This document shows positions 12,702 to 24,846 of a stretch of DNA of 64,000 bases, piece by piece. The DNA lies in the NCBI GenBank assembly GCA_026874595.1, contig CM049322.1, positions 40,668,840-40,732,839 of the forward strand, given 5' to 3'. The position numbers and the translations under genes are program-made. Source of the stretch: Sipunculus nudus (lineage: Eukaryota > Annelida > Sipuncula > Golfingiida > Sipunculidae). Numbering within the stretch: position 1 is the stretch's first letter; each line of letters begins with the position of its first letter. Under the pieces are notes generated by a model. That model saw only the letters and a list, made by a program, of their open reading frames with translations. It had not been told where the DNA came from and searched no databases.

Positions 12702-12929
12702 ATGACTGCGGAGGAAGAACCGACACAGGAGAGCAGTTTACTTGAATGCGAATTACCAGAGGTAAAATTGGAGGGCGAATTACCAGAGGTAAAAGTGGAG
12801 GGCGAATTACCAGAGGTAAAAGTTGAAATCACGGAGAAGAAGAATGAAGCTCCACCAAAGCCTGGGGGTTTGTGGTATGGAATGAACGACAATTTACCAT
12901 GGCACACAGCATTGTTTCTTGGTTTGCAG
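12702..12929 (+). CDS. SLC23A1-like: SLC23 exon 1 (residues 1-76)
   Basis: Start ATG to donor CAG|GTACGA, phase 0. It encodes an acidic cytoplasmic N-terminus with the nonapeptide ELPEVKLEG repeated three times, then a proline-rich [15 protein letters not shown] segment and the first TM1 residues ending LGLQ. The segment before TM1 is a normal place for SLC23 length variation. Confidence 0.93.
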
Positions 12930-14133
12930 GTACGATCGTTGCTTCTAGATCATCTTTTGAATTGAAATATGTTCTTTCAATATTGGTGTAAATTGATTTT
13001 TGGTGGAACAAAGCCTATTCCAAATTTTAGGCTCTTATGAGAATGCAGTCTGGATACCATTGATTAAATAACCTAGTGTCATAAACTGAACAATACATAA
13101 TACATTTTTTCCTTAAACTCTTAAAAATTATATCTTCAAAAATGTTAACAAAAAATAAAGTAGCAAATACACCTAAAGCGTGCATATAAAAGTTAAACAG
13201 GATTTAGGCTGATTGACTACTCGGCTTCTGTGGTCTAGGGGGTACATAACCGGGAGATCATGAGTTCAAATCTTAGCCGAGGCGGTGAGATTTTTTAACG
13301 TTACTCCCCAGGGAGCGCTCTGCAGGTTCAATGGGGAAACAATGGCGAACATTCGAGTTTCCCCTAACACACGAGTGAGCCTTTCTCGGGGTTCCTCAGT
13401 ACTACGACCCAGCAATGGGGATTACGCACACCCAGCACAAAGAGAAGAGGTAAACCGAGCCTGGTTGAGACCAGGATTATCGCGTGTGAGCTAAATACAC
13501 GTAGTCCGAAAACGGAATGAAATTCTGCAGATTTTCTGAGTACTTCTAATCGGTTAAGCGAGCATTACGAAAAGAGCGCTTACTTCCACAAAAAAGTCAA
13601 AGAAAACACTGACACCTGGACACCATCCCACAATTCAAGGTAAATCCAACCCTCATTTGCTCGCTTTCATCAGATAATCCATTGAAATGTAGTCATTGAA
13701 TCAGTCATTTCGGAAAATTCATTTGTGTATCACCAGTGAACGATGTGTGGATTACAAAGGTAGATAGTAGAAAGAAACTATTGAATAACCTACCTGAACC
13801 ACTGTCATATCCGATGATAATGATAAGTTTAAACAAATAGTTTTTTTTATATTGTATGCTGATGCAAAAATCTGAAGAACTCACTACTTAGTACGATCCT
13901 GACGCAGAGGCTATACACTACAGTCGTCCCTCTCGTGTAACCGCGGCTTTGTACAGCAAGCATTTCTGGGTTCAACACCAGAGTGCGCACAGACCAAACA
14001 ATCGTATTCAGACCAATGAGAGCGAGGTATCGCATCGGGCATCCAAATTTTATACATGGGACACCCGCCCACGTTGGTCTGATATCGTTTCTGGCACAGG
14101 GTAAAGAATCAGACCAGCCTGGCAAATTTATAG

Positions 14134-14212
<79 letters not shown>

Positions 14213-17200
14213 AAAAATGGTCACCAATTATGGATATTTTCCCAATGTAAGTTTAACCATGATGTGTTTGTATTCTTCCTTAAGCTTTTGCTTCTTTTTT
14301 ACCGTTCCTGTATTGTAAATGTCTCATATAAAAATTCACTTTAATTAACATATATGTATGTTATGTCTTATGTGGAGAATAAGCGGAGAATTGTAGTTGA
14401 AGCCCTATTTTATAAAAATCCTTTTCTCATTTCTTATGCAAACATGAAACGCATTCAGATTAATGCTCAAGATTGACATACGCAAGTATATATGTGATTT
14501 TTTATTATGTGTAGTTTGTGATGCTGTGTATGTATATGCATGCGACTCATATTTTTTCAAAATTAATATTAGGAAAAAGAAATAGTAAATACAGGGACTT
14601 CGTTAAAAAGTGCTGACATCTATGGTTTAAACATTTCAGCACTTCCTCGTGATGTTCATGTCCCAAGTCGCTGCAGCCACAGTCGTTGCTGACGTGATCT
14701 GCATGGGTGATGACGTGCTGTCACGTGGTCAGCTGATCAGCACCATTCTTCTGGTAGCCGGTATAGCTACGCTGCTGCAGACATTTTTAGGAAACAGGTA
14801 TGTGGAATTATAAACAAGAAACTGCTCTGAATAATTATACTGATAAAAACGAGAAAATTGATTAAAACTCCTCTAAAGCGGGCAAACATGGGACGTGATG
14901 ATGTATTTCATGTTATAGCGGGGTGTCCGCCCTAGATGGGATATTAAAGTGGTAAAAACGTTAGATCGACCCAAAAAACTGTCCGTTATACACGGGGTGT
15001 CCGCCTCAGACGGGTGTATGGCAGCACGGGGTTTCAGTGTATAAAACGTTTCTACGTAAATGCCTGAAAACTCGTATATATTTTTTACTACTTTAGCCAA
15101 GACATTTACGGATAGACGAGTATTCAACTTAAATCACCATATGGCCCATTTTATATTGTGCATAAACTGCAAACAAGTTTTCTGTAATAAAAATGGCGTC
15201 CGTCCAGTCTTTATATATCCCTTGTTCTAAGTGTAAGGCAAAGGCGGGCAATTTAAATCCGTTTCCAATTATATGGGTATTATATAAAACTGGAAGGAAT
15301 ACCCAGAAATACACAAAATAACATCTGAGTACCATATTTTGTCAAAGGTTTTCTGTTATACAACTACCAGGAAATATAAACCTTAATCTTATGATGACGT
15401 TCAAATATTTCTTTCTCCAAAGGCTGCCAATCATCCAGGGTAGCTCCGCCTCTTTCCTGCCTCCAATATATGCCTTGATGTCTCTTCCTCAGTGGCGCTG
15501 TGGTGGTGAGTTTCAAATATTGTATTTTTTTATTTTTTTCATTATTAAATGAATCAGCACTCACTAGGTCAAAAGACCCAATTTATAACCTTTTATTAAA
15601 GGAGCCCATTCCATTGTCTGACTGGTATTAAATAAAGATAAGAGCTGGTCCCACAGTGTATACCGTTAGTCCGTCTTGTTTATATCTGTATGTTGATAAC
15701 ATGTATACTGTGGTTGCCTTTTTATTCGCGTGGGTTTTAATTTCGCGATATTCGCGAATGTGAACTAATAGCGAATATGAATCCCTCGGGAATAAGATGC
15801 CCCATCAAATAAGATGACCTCTGAAAACAACCCTATCAGCAACCTTATGTGTGCCTGGTTTTGAAATTGGCCCATGCAGGCTGTATAACATATCGTCTGT
15901 AATACAAATCATAATTAAATGAATGAACCAGTAATTAGTAAGGTTTTGTAGGTATTTTTTCTAAATTTTAAATCCATACAGATCCTGCTGTACTACGATT
16001 ATCAGGTTCTGTTGCAATCGCGATAATGAAACCCGCGTAAATCGTTCAAAATGAAGATATCGCGAAATTTCAGCTTCTCGAATATAAAGCCAACCAACGC
16101 ATGTGTTGGGCCTCAAAAATGGCCGCCGATTGGAACTCAAACAGGCTAAAAAATAACGTCTGGTAGCATATTAGATGAAACAGAATTTGCGAATGGCTAA
16201 GAAGGCCTTACTCTATATGCTTTCACCAACAACTGGTGACCTTTTAATTTCCGCGTTCTTGATCACTTCCGGTCACCTGTGTTTACAGTTTGTCAACATG
16301 AGCAAGAGCATCGTGTTTACTTATAGCTAGCAGATAAACAAGCTTATGCCCCGATCACAGTGGCGATATAAGTATTTGTCTTAAAAGAACTACCTGCAAT
16401 TAAATTATATGTACTTAGAGTAATAAAGAAATCCAGTAGTTTCCACAGTTAAGGTAGGTGAAAAGTTTGCTTTTGGCTAGAGAAAATACGGAAGTAGAAT
16501 AATGTTTCTCTTTGATATTACATAGGTCTCTCATACTTTCACTTTTGGTACACTAAATTTTATATATGACACCCCTGCTTTGTATTTATTTTTGGCCTAG
16601 CTGTAGTTATTTATCATTTTTTCTACCATATAATCAGTTTTAAAAGTTCTCAAATATTTTTTTAAGTGGAGGTGGTGTCGCTCAGTTTTTATAATGTCAT
16701 TCCTCTGTAGCCTCGCATTTATGAATTATACAAGAACGACTACATTGCTGTGCATTTAATATAATAATTTGAATATTGCTCTCAGCTACATTTATGGAAA
16801 CAACGGATAACATTACGTCCGGGAACCTGACAGCTTTTAACCAATCATCAGTCGAGGTACCGGTCACGTGGCAGATGAGAATGAATGAGGTACTTCAAAA
16901 ATGAATTTATTCAATGAACAAAACATTATCCCTTTATTGACGAGATCTTTTATGCGTTTAACTTAAAACGGTCTAACTTAGACATTTTTAAATTTAAATA
17001 TGTCGCCAAATTATCGAGATTTTAGTTCAACACGCAATGTAAACATACGTAAATTATCCAAAAAGGTCCAATAAAAATGTTTTGTTTTAAACCATAGTCA
17101 TTCTTCTGCATTTATTTTGTATATCCTACAGTTGCCGTCTTTAACATGAGAGCACTCTCTCCGCAAACGCTAGTATTAGCATCAAGATCTGCTCCACATT

Positions 17201-19087
17201 TAACATATCTGCCTAGCATTTTTTATCCAATTAATTTCAGGACCATGGTCCAGCTTCCATAAAATATCAATTGCAATGCAGTGCAACAGTTTTTTTAAGG
17301 GGGGGGGGATTGTCTGGATCCGTTTTCCTGTCCACGGTTAATTTCTTTTTAACAGTTTTGTTTTTTTTTTGGTTTTTTTTTTTTGCGATTTCATGGCATG
17401 TTGTTCGGCAAAATTTTCAGTGAGCCAATGAGATAGTGTGCATAAAGTAAGGTGTGTTGGGCTTTTACACCCGAACCTACTGACTCATTGGGCTGGAGTG
17501 TATTCCGGTTTCTGTATCGTGAAGCGACTTAGGGGTTAAGCTCCTCCTGGATGGGACGCTAGTCAAACGCAGGTTACTTTCCCAGTATTTACTGGTACCC
17601 ATTTCTACTGCTGGGTGGACAGAGACACACTTGCGGTTAGGACCTTGCACAAGGGTCTTGGCACGGTGGTGGTCTGACCGGGATTCTTAACTCACGACCT
17701 CACAATCATGAGCCCGGCACCTTAAACATTTCACCCCTAACCCCTAAGTTAGTGTGTATATACAAGAAAAAAAGGCAAACATGCAGACAGACAGATGTGA
17801 ATCCATGACCTCCTTTGTGGAGGTAACAGAGGTATACTAGAAATTTCCATTCTAAGGAATGCATGCCACATCCACTTATTCGACCCAAATTCCAAGGTTC
17901 ATTCGTGCATAAGTGACTATACATTTGTGAATATTCTATGATTACGTTCCTTTGATTACGACTGCGGATCATGTGCCGGATCCACACCAAATTCTAGTCG
18001 GTTCTTACTCTGTCAATTCCGGAATTGTCATGAAAATTTCATGCGATTCCGATAAAGATATGCGTGGATTATGTTGGGAATAAACACACGCACAAACACA
18101 GACACGGACTGGGATGGACGCATACCCTCAAGGCGGAGGCAATAATGGTAGCATTCTCGTTCAATCTCAACAAAAAAGGTTACACGTATTCATTTTTGGG
18201 GTCTCACAAACTACTCCCATGCCCAATCTAACTTGATGAATTGACTTTATGATTTTGACGAATCCTTAAAAAATGAATTTTTTTTAGAAATGCACTCTAA
18301 AATTTTTGCAAGTTTTTTTTCAAATTCATATTTAACTAAATCTTTCAGCATTCCGATTTTGCTTACTCAAACCATATTTCAATTTGCATGTATTCAGTTT
18401 TATAAAATGAGATTAAGTGTATTAAATGTGAAAGACAGGTAGTGCATATTTAACAACAATGTGAAGAATTCTTCACATCTACAGCAGATAGCTGATTCGA
18501 TAATACAGGAGTTACCAATGAGATTAAACTGGACATTTTTGTCTCATTATAGATCCAGGGGGCGTTGCTGGGTGCCGCCATCTTTCACATTTTAGTCGGG
18601 TACACCGGACTGCTCGGTATACTGCTGCGATTCGTGGGCCCCCTGGTGGTGTGTGTTGTCATCACCACTCTGAGTATCCCTCTCATCCATATTGGCACCA
18701 TGCTCTCCGGATTCAGCTGGCCCTTCGCAATAATGTTTGTACCCTGATGTTATTCTTTTATATTTATTTAAACGAAATTTAGATTTGTGGTAGTTTAATA
18801 AAAATTTGATAAAAAGTCACTTTCTCTGACCTGATGATTTAAATAATGCATTTTTTTAAACATCAAATTTTGAATAATAATAAAACACCTTAAGGATCAA
18901 ATTAAACGTTCATCAATACAAAGACCCTTGGATAAACAATGTGCATGGTTTTAAATATATGTATATTATAAAATTTCATTTGAATTAAAACAACTTTTGG
19001 TCCGATTTTAAAAGAAGGGATTATTTATTGAGATATTTATCTTAAGTTAACAGTGTGTTAACACGACCGCCATCATCATCATTATGA

Positions 19088-19145
<58 letters not shown>

Positions 19146-19347
19146 CATTATTATGAATACTAGTGTTATTATGATTACATTATTATTTTCGTATTATTAT
19201 TATAATAATTATTATTTTAATTATTATTATTATTAATATTAATATTTTTTATTAAAATCATTATTATTATTATTAATTTTTTAGTATTATTATTTTATTA
19301 TTAATATAATTATTACTATAATAACTATTATTATCACTTTTTTGTTG

Positions 19348-19393
<46 letters not shown>

Positions 19394-20092
19394 CATCATC
19401 ATCATCATTATTTTCAAATATTTATTATTATCAAAATTATTATTATTATTATTATTTTCACACAGCACCTTCATCTTGGCGGTCGTCATGGGACAGTACT
19501 GTAGTCAGCTCAAGTTCCCCATCCCGTTTTTCTCCATAAAGAAGAGACAGTGTACGTTCTCCTGGTTCCCGCTATTCCAGACATACCCCGTAAGTTGCTT
19601 GATTTAATTTGTAACCGTTATTGCTTGACGCCATATGATAACTAAATGATTCAATTTAAATGACTGCTATGTAATTGTTTATCAAGAAGTCGCCCCATTT
19701 TGTGTTTATTTAGATAAGTAAAATAACATTATATTGTTTTAACTTTAAATGTACATACAGATGATTATATAAACTTACGTACACACACGTACCTACGTAC
19801 ACATACACACACGTATACACTCATATATAGTAAAACTTGAACAGTGATTATATTGTCTGACTAAAATCAGTCTTTGAAATGCAGAACAAATAGGTACTCC
19901 AATTCATTCGTACCGAAGGCGATTAGATTTAATGCACTTATAAATCAAAATATAATATTATTACTTCTTTTTAATACTTTTTTGTACAGTGTATTTGTGT
20001 TAACTCAGCACTATGTTTTTTATATATGATAAATCCCGCAAAGCGAATTTCTGTATTGGTATGGAATAAATCTTGTATCTTGTATTTTGTGC

Positions 20093-20182
<90 letters not shown>

Positions 20183-23100
20183 AGAGAGAGAGAGAGAGAG
20201 AGATAGAGAGAGAGAGAGAACGAGAGAGAGAGACAGACAGACAGACAGAGACAGAGACAGAACAAGAGCGAGAGCTAGAGCGAGAGAAAGAGAGACAGAC
20301 AGGCGGAGAGAGAGACAGACAGAAAAACAGACTGAGTGAAGGACTCACAGAGACAGGGAGACAGACAGGCAGACGAAAACAGAGAGAGAGAGAACAATGA
20401 GATAATGTGATGTATAGGCAGCATGATCTAGAAAGGACATCCTGTACTAATTATGATTTTTTCCGGTACAGATCATCTTGGCGCTAATGATTTCCTGGTT
20501 CCTGTGTTATGTACTGACGACGGTCGGTGTTTTAGACGGCACCGATTCTTGGAAGGTGGCCGTACGGACGGACACGAAGGCGGAGGCTCTCGCAAACTCA
20601 GCCTGGCTTCGGGTCCCCTATCCGTGTAAGTGAGAAACATGTTTAACTGGTTATGCTTTCCTGTCCACCTTTTTTTTGGCTCAATTACATTTTACTTCAA
20701 AATGTTTGATAGAAAAAAAGAACAAGAAAACTGGCATAAAATTACCTTGCTTCCTTTATTCTCATACCTGTACACAGATCAAAATGAAGAAATCATTTTC
20801 ATATTTTTACGACTCGTACAACATAAGATATAACCAAAAAAACGGCAGTGTGACGAATGAATAATGTCATTTATAGAACATTGTGTTAGGAACACGCTTC
20901 ACTCATACGTCATTTTGCAAAATAAACGGCTCAATGACAATATTCGAAAGGTTGGCACGGATCATTGGTATCATTTAAAACGACATGTCGTTGTGTAAAA
21001 ATCCTGTAAATTGAGTCATACATATTTCTTATTTTCTTTACTAAACTTAAACGATAAGTCATAAAAAATAGGGGATGGGGTGTAGGGACGGGATATGTCC
21101 TTTTAATATATGTTCCTTTGCAGAAAAAAAGTCTTAATCATGAGTCATACCTCCCTGTAGGTTACTGAAAACATATACAAACGTTAATTTGGAGTAACCT
21201 GATGAAACAGAAACACACATAAGCAAAGATATAAACACTGTTGAAAACATTACCGCCTTCTTATATTAGACCAAATCCCAGTGGCAGACCTAAAAGCATT
21301 TAACAGAATTTTCGAAGACCAACCAAAGAATTTGTTCAGATTTTATTATGCTTGTTTTGCCTTCTGGTTTCTCGTTGGATATCTTCTCTGGCAAATTCTA
21401 ACTTCTTAAAGCGATTTTCAATAAGTGTATTCACTTTAGTCATCAACCAGTCATGCCTGCCAAAGACTACACATTTATAGCATAAACCTGATTCCACATT
21501 GGGTTGCAATTTGAAAAATTAGTCTTAATTATATATATGTGTTGATATAAGAATGACGGAGTATTTAAAATAACAATATTTTCTTTTTCAGTCCAGTGGG
21601 GTATGCCAACCTTCAGTGCAACGTCAACGATAGGTATGATAACGGGAGTTCTCGCGAGTACGCTCGAGAGTATAGGGGACTACTACGCATGCGCAAGACT
21701 GGCTGGGGCACCACGTCCTCCGGTCTCAGCTGTCAATAGGGGTAGGTAAAATAGATTGTTCATTCAGAAGTGTTAAAGTTTTTATCTTATTATATCATTT
21801 TATACAATTGTGTTCGCTCTGTCGTACTTCATAAATGAAGAAAGATATCATGATAAAATAAGCAATGTATGAAATGAAGGAGAATGATTGGAAGGTCGAC
21901 TTCTGTCGTTTATCTAGCACGTTATTTGAGTCCCTATTTTTTAATATTTAATCAATCGATCGTCTAAATAACTTCAAATTGGGAGTATGCGTGGCATATC
22001 AATACATCTTTCGAACTAAGAGGACAAATTTTCGATAGTCTTAACAAGAATCGATCCGATTATCGATGGCCCTGGCAGGAATCAATAGAAAATATAATGT
22101 ACATAACACGGTACAAAAAATGTTCGTAACAAATTTTCAACTGAAAACATAAATGTTGTAAGAGCCATCAATATATTCAAATGTAAAAAATTGGCTTCAT
22201 AAAGACAATAAGGTAATGCCACTGTTTATACCTGGGTGTACGATACCGCTGAGTAAGGTTATATAAATAAATGTTACATTTTCCGTGCCATAGGATTGAT
22301 TTCTTGCCAACATTTGATATAAATTGTTCCTCAAAGTCAGTGCTAATTTTTTGATGACCGTTCTCTAAAAGTAAGCCAGTAATTGATATTAAAATTTGTG
22401 GACTGCGGTGGCGTAATGATTAGTGCGCTGGATTCGTGACCGCAAGGTTGTGGATTTGCGTCCCGATCTGACCGCTTTCCGCGCTAAGACACTATTTACC
22501 ACAAGGCTGCGCTCTCTTCACCCAGGAGTGAATGGGTACTGGTTAAACATGGGCGTCAGGAAAATTTAAAACGAATAATCGTCTAGGGCCGTATGTGGCT
22601 GCTTGGTCGTAAAAGCTACAAGAATGAACAGGCCCGAAAGATAATAAGGCAACGTGTAACCATTAAGTCGGAGGACACTGACATCGTCGGTGATATCAGA
22701 CTATAAACGCTCCTACCTACCTGCCTAAAGTTAACCAGAAAACAAGCACTATTTTACTGATAATCGATGCCCTGAATATCAATATAAATATTTTTTACGA
22801 TATTGTAGCCTCACACATTTAGGTCTGACGCGCCTGTCTTTTCATTATTTTGACCTTAGGTATCGGGACAGAAGGTATAGGTAACGTCCTCTGTGCCATG
22901 TGGGGATGTGGAATAGGTACCACTTCTTATAGCGACAACATCGGAATCATCGCTATCACAAAGGTAAAGTTATTGTTCGGGAGGAAAGCGTTCTGCCGCA
23001 TACATTATGTTTAAACGCCAGTTATTTCTCATCAGAAAACATGGTGGAAGGGTTGAAAATAACATTTTGGAATAGTAACCCTAATTATGAGGCAATCATT

Positions 23101-24797
23101 AGCAAGTAATATTATTCATCCAAACGTGTATTTTGAACTCATTTGGTAAGGCCTTTATTAAATGAGTATTTGTGAAGCAAATTACATGTTCGAGTTCCTA
23201 ACAGATCATCATTATATTTTTTCTAGAGATCATATTATTCTTGGTATATCATGAAATTAGTCAAAACTTAATCAGTGACGTCAATTTATCTTCAATGGTG
23301 AATGCGTGTAACACATCATATATTAGAGATACTACAACTAAGTATAAGGTTAAAGTATTTGGTCCAGATGAAATATAGAAATGTAAGAAAAAGTCTCTTA
23401 TTCTAATTATCGATATATATGTGCTTTTTATCCAGTTTATAATTTTACTCTCTGAATAGCAGGGGGTTATATTTATCATCCCCTATACTAAAATGTTGGA
23501 ATATACACCACCATCCCCTTGTATTGGGACCTCCATACTTAAGCATATGCTTAATTACTTAATAATGAACCGTTTGTATTTTAACACCAGGTGGGAAACC
23601 GTCGTGTGGTACAGATGGCCGCCTGCTGGATGATATTGTTCGGTATTCTGTCAAAGTTAGGTGCTCTCTTCGCCGCTGTTCCTATTCCAATCATCGGCGG
23701 CATCACATTGTTTATAGTCGGTAAGAGTTCATATATATAATGCGGTTAGCTTCATATTCTCGAGTTTGAATATTCGCGATATTTCATTTCTCCCGTGTTT
23801 CGCGATAGTTTCATTTTTCGCGATTTAATATACAGTAACATAATGCCAATAACCATTTACTTTATCAATCACCTATATGCATGTTAACCTCAACAATTGT
23901 ATGAGGAGCTAAATAATCTTTGAATTTCGGGTAACATAAAATGAATGCGAATATTGATGCTTCACAATATATGGGAGATGCCATTGCAGCTTTAGAATAA
24001 ATTACTATCCTCCTGTAGGAATGTGGCGTCTTATTTTCGTAATAATTTCCTCTTCGCGAATATCGCGAACTTGAAACCCTCGGGAACAAAAAAGCAACCA
24101 CAGTTTTATACAAGTGTTCAATAGCTGTGTACACATTACCCTTGCTTGGAATATCCCTACCTATTCTTTCTTATTCCTACTTTTTTTCTATAACACGGAG
24201 TGTTCAACAACTGTCATTTTTGTGACACTTTCCTATAATCGATTTCTGGTGATCTTTTTAGCACCACGTGATCTCAGTAACTCCAGGTACACGCTTTGCA
24301 CCATGTACAAATGCTTCTTGGTGTAGAACTAGCAACACAGAGATTTATGCATGGGTGAAAACACCCACCTTTTGGATTAAAAATAATTTCCTAGTTAATC
24401 TGACAGGGCTAATCAGTCTTGACTGGTAACTGTCACGTGACTCGTCACGTGTCCCATTGTCACGTGATTTTCAATGTTGCAATAGCGCACCAACATCATC
24501 GCTCGCTTGTTTACAAAATTGCCTGCTTGGCACCATGACAAATACATGTATGTTCTTAGTAATTTGTTGATTCCACATTCCTCTCTCAAGAATGAGCATA
24601 AATCATATCTATACATGTGTGATTTCAGCCGTACTTTTGTCATACTTTTTCCTCCTATTCCTGTTACTTTTTTCTATATCTTCATTCTTACTTTTCCAAG
24701 TGATATTCTTTTATGAGTGTGTGCTTGACAACCTGATATTTGATGCAGTAACTAGAACTATGTTGTGTTTTCTCGGACTTTTGTTCCAATTAGTAAA

Positions 24798-24846
<49 letters not shown>

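Noticed and set aside
13221-13295. tRNA gene
   Set aside because: A- and B-box-like sites are present, but the arms do not pair and a SINE body follows.
13847-14318. Long frames on both strands with Ile-Tyr repeats
   Set aside because: They span the TA microsatellite in SLC23 intron 1, and both strands are open only because of it.
19971-20400. 125-codon Ser-Leu and Arg-Glu frames
   Set aside because: Pure GA/TC microsatellite translation in an SLC23 intron.
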